Part shown: one piece after another, positions 6,933-11,919 of the stretch
Layout of the letters: each line of letters opens with the position of its first letter
How positions within the stretch are numbered: the first letter of the stretch is position 1
Assembly (NCBI GenBank): GCA_002338505.1
Contig: DDIK01000047.1
Coordinates: forward strand, 1 to 12,722
DNA from: Bacteriovorax sp. UBA1852
GTDB taxonomy: Bacteria > Bdellovibrionota > Bacteriovoracia > Bacteriovoracales > Bacteriovoracaceae
Length of the DNA: 12,722 bases
Direction of reading: 5' to 3'
Translations under genes and position numbers: made by a program
The notes under the pieces: generated by a model
Seen by the model: only the letters and a program-made list of their open reading frames with translations
What the model was told of the DNA's origin: nothing
Database searches by the model: none

Positions 6933-6955
6933 AGTTCTCTTTTTTACAGAGAACT
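6933..6955 (+). promoter_or_regulatory. RNA hairpin between infC and rpmI
   Basis: AGTTCTCT (6933-6940) and its exact complement AGAGAACT (6948-6955) form an 8-bp stem with a 7-base loop, 10 bases after the infC stop. The bases after it (ATTGCC) are not a T-run, so it does not look like an intrinsic terminator. A role in mRNA processing, 3'-end protection or ribosomal-protein feedback is possible. The rest of this 105-base gap is AT-rich, with weak TTGATA hexamers at 6976 and 6982 that could be an internal promoter. Confidence 0.55.
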
Positions 6956-7028
6956 ATTGCCAATAATAACTAATATTGATATTGATAGATACTTATTTTT
7001 ATTCAGATAGGAAATATGAGGAGTATTC

Positions 7029-7235
7029 ATGCCTAAAATGAAGACAAGAAGAGCTGCTGCTAAGAGATTTAAGCCAGTAGGGAATGGTAAGTTCAAGAGA
7101 AAAAGAGCGAACCTAAGACACATTCTTGAGAAGAAGCCAACTGATGCAAAGAAAAGAGCTGGTAAAACAGATTACGTTCATGCTTCAGATGTTGCTAAAG
7201 TTAAGAGAATGATACCTTACGCTGCAAAGAACTAA
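7029..7235 (+). CDS. rpmI: 50S ribosomal protein L35 (bL35)
   Basis: A 68-residue, very basic protein starting M-P-K-M-K-T-R-R-A-A-A-K-R-F, the typical bL35 N-terminus, with R-K-R-A-N-L-R-H-I-L in the middle and the family's usual length. It is a small component of the large ribosomal subunit. GAGGAG at 7018-7023 with a 5-base spacer gives a strong ribosome-binding site. It lies between infC and rplT in the classical infC-rpmI-rplT order. In E. coli, L20 represses translation of this pair by binding RNA upstream of rpmI; whether that holds here cannot be read directly. Confidence 0.97.
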   Translation: MPKMKTRRAAAKRFKPVGNGKFKRKRANLRHILEKKPTDAKKRAGKTDYVHASDVAKVKRMIPYAAKN

Positions 7236-7259
7236 GTAGCGATTATTAAAAACCTGATT

Positions 7260-7290
7260 CTTGGGACCTAAGAGGTGAGAGCCCCCCAAG
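7260..7290 (+). promoter_or_regulatory. Structured RNA element between rpmI and rplT
   Basis: CTTGGG (7260-7265) pairs with CCCAAG (7285-7290). Inside it ACCT (7266-7269, or more exactly A-C-C-T within 7266-7269) can pair with AGGT (7273-7276) to make a smaller nested hairpin. A second ACCT lies just upstream at 7252-7255 and could compete for the same AGGT. The GC-rich element stands out in AT-rich surroundings and ends about 12 bases before the rplT ribosome-binding site (GGAG, 7302-7305). A feedback site for L20 or L35, or a processing site, is inferred from position only. Confidence 0.5.
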
Positions 7291-7311
7291 CGTTAAAAAA
7301 CGGAGTAATTT

Positions 7312-7656
7312 ATGTCAAGAGTAAGAAGAGGTTTTACCGCAAGACAGAGAAGAAACAAAGTCCTTAAGCTAGCTAAAGGATTTCATTTTTCAAGAAGACA
7401 AAAGTATTATCACGCAGCTGAAACAGTAAAGCGTGCACTACACTACAAGTATATCTCAAGAAGATTATTAAAAAGAGATATGAGAAGACTATGGATCACA
7501 AGAATTTCTGCTGCATCTAAACTTTTAGGAACAAGCTATTCAAGGCTAATGGGACAATTAAAGAAGAACGATGTAGAAATTAACAGAAAAATGCTTTCTG
7601 AACTTGCAGCGAGAGACTTTCAAGCTTTCAAAGCAATCTACGAAGCCACAAAATAA
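7312..7656 (+). CDS. rplT: 50S ribosomal protein L20 (bL20)
   Basis: A 114-residue basic protein with the hallmarks of bL20: M-S-R-V-R-R-G-F-T-A-R-Q-R-R-N-K-V-L-K-L-A-K-G near the start, the Y-Y-H-A-A-E-T-V segment, and W-I-T-R-I-S-A-A-S-K in the globular C-terminal domain. It binds 23S rRNA early in large-subunit assembly and, in studied bacteria, represses its own operon. GGAG at 7302-7305 with a 6-base spacer supports the ATG. It is the last gene of the operon: a strong intrinsic terminator follows 29 bases after the stop. Arginine is encoded almost only by AGA, as expected for a highly expressed gene in this AT-rich genome. Confidence 0.97.
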   Translation: MSRVRRGFTARQRRNKVLKLAKGFHFSRRQKYYHAAETVKRALHYKYISRRLLKRDMRRLWITRISAASKLLGTSYSRLMGQLKKNDVEINRKMLSELAARDFQAFKAIYEATK

Positions 7657-7685
7657 TTATAATATCTGAATAATTTATAAGTACT

Positions 7686-7715
7686 AAAGGGCCTTTTTAT
7701 AAGGCCCTTTTTTTT
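7686..7715 (+). terminator. Intrinsic terminator after rplT
   Basis: AAAGGGCCTT (7686-7695) and AAGGCCCTTT (7701-7710) form a perfect 10-bp stem with a 5-base loop, running into eight consecutive T residues (7708-7715). This is a textbook Rho-independent terminator closing infC-rpmI-rplT. Confidence 0.93.
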
Positions 7716-7725
7716 CACCTTAGTC

Positions 7726-7741
7726 TATGATTTATATCATA
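7726..7741. promoter_or_regulatory. FNR/CRP-type palindrome upstream of the CBS gene
   Basis: TATGAT-TTAT-ATCATA is a perfect 6-4-6 palindrome containing TGAT-N4-ATCA, the core of the FNR/DNR recognition sequence (TTGAT-N4-ATCAA); only the outermost base pair of that 14-mer differs. Its centre (7733/7734) lies about 41 bases before the start point predicted from the -10 box TATGAT at 7762-7767. That is where class II CRP/FNR activators bind. Confidence 0.5.
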
Positions 7742-7761
7742 TGCTTGTTCATGATCTTTAG

Positions 7762-7767
7762 TATGAT
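7762..7767 (+). promoter_or_regulatory. -10 box for the CBS gene
   Basis: TATGAT matches TATAAT at five of six positions. No acceptable -35 hexamer lies 16-18 bases upstream (the sequence there is about CATATGC). This fits a promoter that depends on an activator bound at the palindrome centred at 7733/7734. Confidence 0.45.
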
Positions 7768-7797
7768 GAGTTCAACTTTTATATTGGAGATATCACA

Positions 7798-8205
7798 ATG
7801 AAAGATTCTATAAGTATTGCAGTCGATGAATTCTCAACACCTGTTCTTGTCTCGGGAGATAAGGGTGATTCTATTAGAAGTATCGAAGAGAAAATGAATG
7901 AGCACGGGGTAAGGCATATTCCGATTCTCGATGAAGGAAGACCTGTTGGAATTATTTCTGATAGAGATATCCATCTACTTTGTGAAATTGAAAAAGAAAA
8001 TAAGCTAATTGCTAGTGACATTATGGTGAATGAGCCATTTTGCGTAAGCCTAGGAACTCCCTTGGATGAAGTTGCCTTTCAAATGTCACAAAAGAAAATA
8101 GGGTCTGCCTTGGTGGTAGATGGAGAATCAAAGCTTGATTCAATCTTTACAAGTGTTGATGGTTTAAATGCTCTTATTGAAGTTATTCGTGGTGATATTG
8201 ACTAG
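7798..8205 (+). CDS. Stand-alone tandem CBS-domain protein
   Basis: A 135-residue soluble protein made of two CBS domains (a Bateman module) and nothing else. Domain 1 (about 12-62) has H-G-V-R-H-I-P-I-L-D and V-G-I-I-S-D-R-D-I. Domain 2 (about 72-130) has M-S-Q-K-K-I-G-S-A-L-V-V-D-G and S-I-F-T-S-V-D-G-L. Such modules bind adenine nucleotides or S-adenosylmethionine and act as energy or redox sensors, usually by regulating a partner protein; the ligand here is unknown. GGAG at 7786-7789 with an 8-base spacer supports the ATG. It has its own promoter region after the rplT terminator, with an FNR-like palindrome, which suggests control by oxygen, nitric oxide or cyclic nucleotide through a CRP/FNR-family regulator. 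The gene ends 30 bases before the sigma-factor gene. Confidence 0.88.
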   Translation: MKDSISIAVDEFSTPVLVSGDKGDSIRSIEEKMNEHGVRHIPILDEGRPVGIISDRDIHLLCEIEKENKLIASDIMVNEPFCVSLGTPLDEVAFQMSQKKIGSALVVDGESKLDSIFTSVDGLNALIEVIRGDID

Positions 8206-8229
8206 TTAATATCTCTTCGCTGATACTAT
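8198..8229 (+). promoter_or_regulatory. Promoter for the sigma-factor gene
   Basis: TTGACT (8198-8203), overlapping the end of the CBS gene, is followed after 18 bases by GATACT (8222-8227). An alternative -10 reading is TG-A-TACTAT (8221-8229), an extended -10. Either puts the transcription start at or within a few bases of the ATG at 8236, leaving essentially no leader. Confidence 0.45.
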
Positions 8230-8235
8230 AGATGT

Positions 8236-8817
8236 ATGACAAACTTTAGTGATCTGGATTTTATTAAAAGAGTTACTCAACTTGAGCCTCAAGCATTAGA
8301 GGCCTTAGTCGAAGAGTATACTGACCATCTTTTTAAGGCCTCTCTTGGGCTCGGCTTTAGTCGTGAAATGTCTCAAGATCTCACGAATAATACTTGGCTT
8401 ACATTCTTTAAAGTCGTACCTCGCTTTGAGGGGAGAAGTCATATCAGAACATTCTTATTTGGAATTCTTTATAATAAGGCCTCTGAGTTAAGAAGAGATA
8501 ATTTTAAATATGAGAAAACTGATCCTATTGAAGATAAGTTAGAGTCACTCTTTGAAGACGATGGCCATTGGTCAAGAGAGTGGCAGGATCCTAGTTTGTT
8601 GGCACAAAATAGTGATCTCATAAAAGTTGTTTCAAACTGTATGGAACATCTTCCTCAAATGCAAAAATCAGTATTTTTTTTAAAGCAAGTTCAAGAAGAA
8701 GATAATGAATTAATTTGTAAGTCTCTTGATATCTCAGCAGCAAATCTCAGACAGCTTGTTTTTCGAGCAAAGAACCGTATAAGAGAGTGTGTTGAAAAGC
8801 ATATCGCTTTTAGCTAA
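8236..8817 (+). CDS. ECF-like sigma-70 family RNA polymerase sigma factor
   Basis: A 193-residue protein with only sigma regions 2 and 4, as in ECF (group 4) sigma factors. Region 2 spans about residues 17-88: the S-Q-D-L-T-N-N-T-W segment is the core-binding/-10 recognition helix, and R-F-E-G-R-S-H-I-R-T-F-L-F-G-I-L is the usual region 2 end. An acidic linker (about 95-120) leads to region 4 (about 134-188), with a helix-turn-helix around I-C-K-S-L-D-I-S-A-A-N-L-R-Q-L-V-F-R-A. No anti-sigma factor is encoded next to it. There is no Shine-Dalgarno sequence before the ATG, and a -10-like hexamer ends 6 bases upstream, so translation may be leaderless. The stop codon overlaps the stop of the convergent metalloprotease gene. 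The target promoters are unknown. Confidence 0.87.
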   Translation: MTNFSDLDFIKRVTQLEPQALEALVEEYTDHLFKASLGLGFSREMSQDLTNNTWLTFFKVVPRFEGRSHIRTFLFGILYNKASELRRDNFKYEKTDPIEDKLESLFEDDGHWSREWQDPSLLAQNSDLIKVVSNCMEHLPQMQKSVFFLKQVQEEDNELICKSLDISAANLRQLVFRAKNRIRECVEKHIAFS

Positions 8818-9668
8818 TTACTTTTTACCTTCACCTGATGAACTTCAACAACCTTTCCATCTTGATAGTGAACGCAGTTACCATCGGCCCTAAGTTCCAT
8901 ATAGCCATGAATGTAGCGAGGCTTATTCCCTGCTGTTATTGCTAGAGTTTCAGAGGCACTAATGGAAAAGGTAGCATTATATAACTCTCTAATGGCAACG
9001 CTATCATATGCCTGAAGACTTCTTTGGACGTCATGCCTTCCAAGACTTGGTTGCATAACACTAGGAGTGGAAGAAGAAGTGGTGTGCTTGAGTCCTATGA
9101 GATGACCCAATTCATGAATCATAACTGAGGGTAAGTCATAAGCACTTGTATTGTCAGTTGTATCGTTTGTAAAAGTGAAAATTTCATCATTGATAATGAT
9201 ATCAGCGTGGAGCATTTCTCTGTAGCTGCCTCTATCTTCTGCAAGGTATGAGGTGATTGCAAGTACGCCAGAGCCTATGAATGAAAACCAACTTGATGCT
9301 CTATAAATTCCAACTTCAGAATCAAGGAAGTCTTCAAGTTCGGTGTATTCTTTATTGGCCACAGTGTATTCAGTAGAGACATCAAAGTAAGTCCTCGCTG
9401 AATCAGCTTCATTCCAATTATGCTGAACTTGCTGCATAAGATTTCTGGAGTTTGAATCCTTCTCACTTAAATCAAAATTATTCGCTACATAGACTTTCAG
9501 TGGAAATCTTGCACTATTCCACCTAAGAGATGCGCTAGAGGTTGAGTTTGGTGATGAAGAAAGCGCATTTGTTGAGCTCGCTTCTTTTACATTGCATGAT
9601 GTACCAACCAGGAGGATTGAAATAGCAATATATCTTAAGAGTTGTTGATTAGGCGTCTGAAATTTCAA
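8814..9668 (-). CDS. Matrixin-like (metzincin) zinc metalloprotease, lipoprotein
   Basis: A secreted or lipid-anchored zinc protease of 284 residues. The N-terminal hydrophobic segment (about 11-24) ends in G-T-S-C25, a plausible but non-ideal lipobox; a Ser/Thr/Asn-rich linker follows (26-50). The catalytic domain has H185-E186-L-G-H189-L-I-G-L-K-H195, the full HExxHxxGxxH metzincin motif. Met205 in S-V-M-Q-P-S-L is the Met-turn. The three His bind zinc and Glu186 is the general base (family knowledge). No propeptide cysteine switch is evident. A short C-terminal extension (about 232-284) follows the catalytic core. The start is TTG at 9668, supported by GAGG five bases upstream; no nearby ATG fits. 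The gene is convergent with the sigma gene, overlapping it by 4 bases. For a predatory or particle-degrading bacterium such a protease would be fitting, but that is inference. Confidence 0.88.
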   Translation of the reverse strand: MKFQTPNQQLLRYIAISILLVGTSCNVKEASSTNALSSSPNSTSSASLRWNSARFPLKVYVANNFDLSEKDSNSRNLMQQVQHNWNEADSARTYFDVSTEYTVANKEYTELEDFLDSEVGIYRASSWFSFIGSGVLAITSYLAEDRGSYREMLHADIIINDEIFTFTNDTTDNTSAYDLPSVMIHELGHLIGLKHTTSSSTPSVMQPSLGRHDVQRSLQAYDSVAIRELYNATFSISASETLAITAGNKPRYIHGYMELRADGNCVHYQDGKVVEVHQVKVKSN

Positions 9669-9689
9669 AATATCCTCACTAGTAAATTT

Positions 9690-9717
9690 AGTATCGTTTC
9701 GGATATTTTAACTGCAA
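9690..9717 (-). promoter_or_regulatory. Candidate promoter for the metalloprotease gene
   Basis: On the minus strand TTGCAG (9717-9712) and GATACT (9695-9690) are separated by 16 bases, placing transcription start near 9683 and a leader of about 15 bases with the GAGG site. The matches to sigma-70 consensus are 4 of 6 at both boxes. Confidence 0.4.
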
Positions 9718-9752
9718 ACTTACCTAGTTTTAGGGAGATTTTTAAAGAAATT

Positions 9753-9775
9753 TAGGGTCTAGAGACTAGACCCTA
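9753..9775 (-). terminator. Hairpin after the transaldolase gene
   Basis: TAGGGTCTAG (9753-9762) and CTAGACCCTA (9766-9775) form a perfect 10-bp stem with a 3-base loop (sterically the closing pair may open). On the minus strand it is followed by AAATTTCTTT, a broken T-rich tail. It lies 38 bases past the transaldolase stop, so it probably terminates that gene; the tail is weaker than canonical. Confidence 0.6.
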
Positions 9776-9813
9776 GTAAGGTGTTGTAACTATACAGCTA
9801 CATCAATAATTAT

Positions 9814-10458
9814 TTATGAATTTGCTTTACTATGATCCGCCAAAAATTGCGCTAAGCCTTTATCAGTCAGTGGATGTCTAAATAAAGATTCGATAACTTT
9901 ATATGGCATTGTCCCTACATCTGCTCCAACTAGTGAACATTTCTTGACATGATCTGCATGTCTGATACTTGCTGCGAGGATTTTCGTGTCAAAACCGTAA
10001 TTATCGTACATGTGTCTGATTTCACGTATAAGCTCAACTCCATCAGCTCCAATATCGTCTAGGCGACCAATGAATGGAGAGATATACGTCGCACCATTTC
10101 TAGCGGCCAATAGAGCCTGATTTGAGCTAAAACAAAGAGTTACGTTTGTTTTGATATTATTGTCACTGAACCACTTACAGGCCGAAATACCATCTTCTGT
10201 AAGAGGAAGCTTAATCACAACATTATCGTGAATTTTAGCTAGTTCAGCGCCTTCTTTAATCATTCCTTCTCTATCTGTAGCGATAACTTCAGCAGAGATT
10301 GGTCCATCAATAATCTTGCAAATATCATTGATGACGTCCGCTTGAGAACGGCCTGTTTTTGCAATGAGTGATGGATTTGTTGTGACACCATCAACAAAGC
10401 CCCATTTTGCAGCATTTTCGATTTCATCAATCATTCCTGTATCGATAAAGAATTCCAT
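9814..10458 (-). CDS. tal: Transaldolase, TalC/FSA-like subfamily
   Basis: Transfers a dihydroxyacetone unit between sugar phosphates in the non-oxidative pentose phosphate pathway (cytosol). The 214-residue protein matches the short TalC/MipB type: F-F-I-D6-T-G start, G-V-T-T-N28-P-S, A-E57-V, the Schiff-base Lys83 in V-I-K-L-P-L-T, T-N-V-T-L-C-F, S-P-F129-I-G-R-L-D-D, and A-A-S-I-R166-H for phosphate binding. Phe in S-P-F, where fructose-6-phosphate aldolases have Tyr (A-P-Y), favours transaldolase over FSA activity. The ATG at 10458 has AGGGA with a 7-base spacer and gives the family's exact N-terminus. Upstream codons in the frame run into the promoter and have no site. It is transcribed alone and divergently from the exported coiled-coil gene. 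Confidence 0.93.
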   Translation of the reverse strand: MEFFIDTGMIDEIENAAKWGFVDGVTTNPSLIAKTGRSQADVINDICKIIDGPISAEVIATDREGMIKEGAELAKIHDNVVIKLPLTEDGISACKWFSDNNIKTNVTLCFSSNQALLAARNGATYISPFIGRLDDIGADGVELIREIRHMYDNYGFDTKILAASIRHADHVKKCSLVGADVGTMPYKVIESLFRHPLTDKGLAQFLADHSKANS

Positions 10459-10489
10459 ATATATGTCCCTGTTAAGATTTAAAGTACAA

Positions 10490-10518
10490 ATATTAGTATC
10501 AAATAGGGTAACTGACAA
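10490..10518 (-). promoter_or_regulatory. Promoter for the transaldolase gene
   Basis: On the minus strand TTGTCA (10518-10513), one mismatch from consensus, and TAATAT (10495-10490) are separated by 17 bases. Predicted start near 10483 gives a leader of about 25 bases. This also excludes the longer open frame that would begin at 10518. Confidence 0.5.
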
Positions 10519-10580
10519 TAATGCGGAGGCATAATTGACTCATTATTTCGATAAACGACTTATTCCCTTAGAATAGATGT

Positions 10581-11414
10581 ATGAGAGTCTCGTTTATCTT
10601 ATCTATTTTCCTTCTTGAGTGTTTTACTTCATTAAAGACTTATGCTCTACCCCAGGTCATCACTCAGGAGAGTGTGAAAAAAAAGATTCAAGACTTGGAG
10701 AAAAAAGACTTCGCCACTGTTGAAAATGCTGTGGGACTAGACTCGTTCTATGATCCAAATATTGATTACACAAAGTTCTCAGGTCGAGTGACAGATAAAG
10801 ATCAAACAGCAACGCTTATTAAAGTTTCAACAGAATCAAGAAATATAAAATTTTTAAAACCAGCTGACTCCGTAACTTTTAAGGTTGTAAAATACCTCCA
10901 TCGTGAACCATGCGATGGTAATGTCAGAAGTGTAGAAGATGGTTTTCTCACAATTTATGTAAAGAACCTCTTAAAGTGCTGGGATGATATTGGAAACTTT
11001 AGAAGAGGCACAATTTTAACTTTAGAATCAAAGAGACTCGATGATCGAATAAGAGTCGCTTCACGCTATCGTGTTTCACTTCTTAATAAGAAAAAAGATT
11101 TTCTCTATCAACTCAATGACGTTAATAAATTTGTTTGGGGCTTTAAGCAGGAGCTTATAAAAGTTGCTGCAAAATATGATAGGGAAGTCATAGAGATCCA
11201 AAAGAGAAAAGAAGAAGCACTCAATCTCTTACTCGCAAAGAAGCGTGATCAAATAAGAATTCAAAAAGAGCTTGCGTATCGATTAGATGAAATTGATAAA
11301 GACCTCAAGCACTATAGAGTGGAAAAAGATGAGATCTATACTGATCGCTGGCATCTTGATAAGGATACTGGAATTCCTAGTTATGATAGGCCGGTTCCTG
11401 TGAAGATTGAGTAA
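10581..11414 (+). CDS. Exported protein with C-terminal coiled coil, unknown function
   Basis: I do not recognise the family. Residues 1-22 form a signal peptide (M-R-V, hydrophobic core, cleavage probably after T-Y-A22). The mature part has a beta-rich middle region (about 60-165) containing Cys111 and Cys133, which could form a disulfide in the periplasm. A long charged helical segment follows (about 170-250), rich in Lys, Glu, Arg and Leu and probably a coiled coil. A short Pro-rich tail ends the protein. The ATG has no Shine-Dalgarno sequence; TAGAAT at 10569-10574 ends 6 bases upstream, the same arrangement as at the sigma gene, so leaderless initiation is possible. It is divergent from the transaldolase gene, and a short lipoprotein gene follows 19 bases after its stop, probably in the same transcript. 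Confidence 0.7.
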   Translation: MRVSFILSIFLLECFTSLKTYALPQVITQESVKKKIQDLEKKDFATVENAVGLDSFYDPNIDYTKFSGRVTDKDQTATLIKVSTESRNIKFLKPADSVTFKVVKYLHREPCDGNVRSVEDGFLTIYVKNLLKCWDDIGNFRRGTILTLESKRLDDRIRVASRYRVSLLNKKKDFLYQLNDVNKFVWGFKQELIKVAAKYDREVIEIQKRKEEALNLLLAKKRDQIRIQKELAYRLDEIDKDLKHYRVEKDEIYTDRWHLDKDTGIPSYDRPVPVKIE

Positions 11415-11433
11415 CACGAAAGGCACTAGACTT

Positions 11434-11769
11434 ATGAAGTTTTTATCAGTTTGTATTCTGATGTTTATTATTTCCTGCTCAACTACTAAACAGAAAAAAA
11501 GCTATACAGGTTTAGACTGTCACGTTCACATTCATCCTAGAGGAGAAGGTTTATATAAGGGCGATCGAGCGGACTATACTCAAAAGTCAAGTGGCCTCTC
11601 TCATGGTTGTGTTTTGTCTCAAGGGTATCAAAAGAGATACAATAAAAAAGAGTTTGAGAAGTATAAGACTTTAGAAGAATTCACCATATCTAGAAATAAC
11701 TGGACTATCGATCAAGCCAAGAAGCACCAAAGTTTAATCCCATTTTTCCAGTGCCGGCTCTTTGGTTGA
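11434..11769 (+). CDS. Short lipoprotein with amidohydrolase-like HxH start, probably truncated
   Basis: A 111-residue protein with a lipoprotein signal peptide (lipobox I-I-S-C15) followed almost at once by G-L-D-C-H30-V-H32-I-H-P. D-x-H-x-H after the first strand is the metal-binding start of amidohydrolase-superfamily TIM barrels (PF04909-like), which normally run about 250-350 residues. Here the frame ends at 11769 shortly after a second strand-like I-P-F-F, so most of the barrel and the remaining metal ligands are missing. The next 150 bases hold no continuation that I can recognise in any frame. It is best read as a truncated remnant, less likely a small real lipoprotein. The ATG at 11434 has GAAAGG 10 bases upstream; a TTG at 11407 inside the previous gene is less likely because it would put nine polar residues before the signal peptide. 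Confidence 0.55.
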   Translation: MKFLSVCILMFIISCSTTKQKKSYTGLDCHVHIHPRGEGLYKGDRADYTQKSSGLSHGCVLSQGYQKRYNKKEFEKYKTLEEFTISRNNWTIDQAKKHQSLIPFFQCRLFG

Positions 11770-11919
11770 TAGTGAACCATTGTCATCAATCTCATAATGA
11801 AATAGCTGATCCAATCATTGATTGCTTTGATTATAACTGATTTTATAAACCAGACGACAAGTGAATTATTCAAGAGATTAGAAGTGATGTTGTAGCAAAA
11901 ATTTCAAAATCATAGTTAC

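Noticed and set aside
10459..10518. N-terminal extension of the transaldolase to 10518
   Set aside because: The added residues do not belong to the family, the region contains the promoter, and ATG 10458 has a good AGGGA site.
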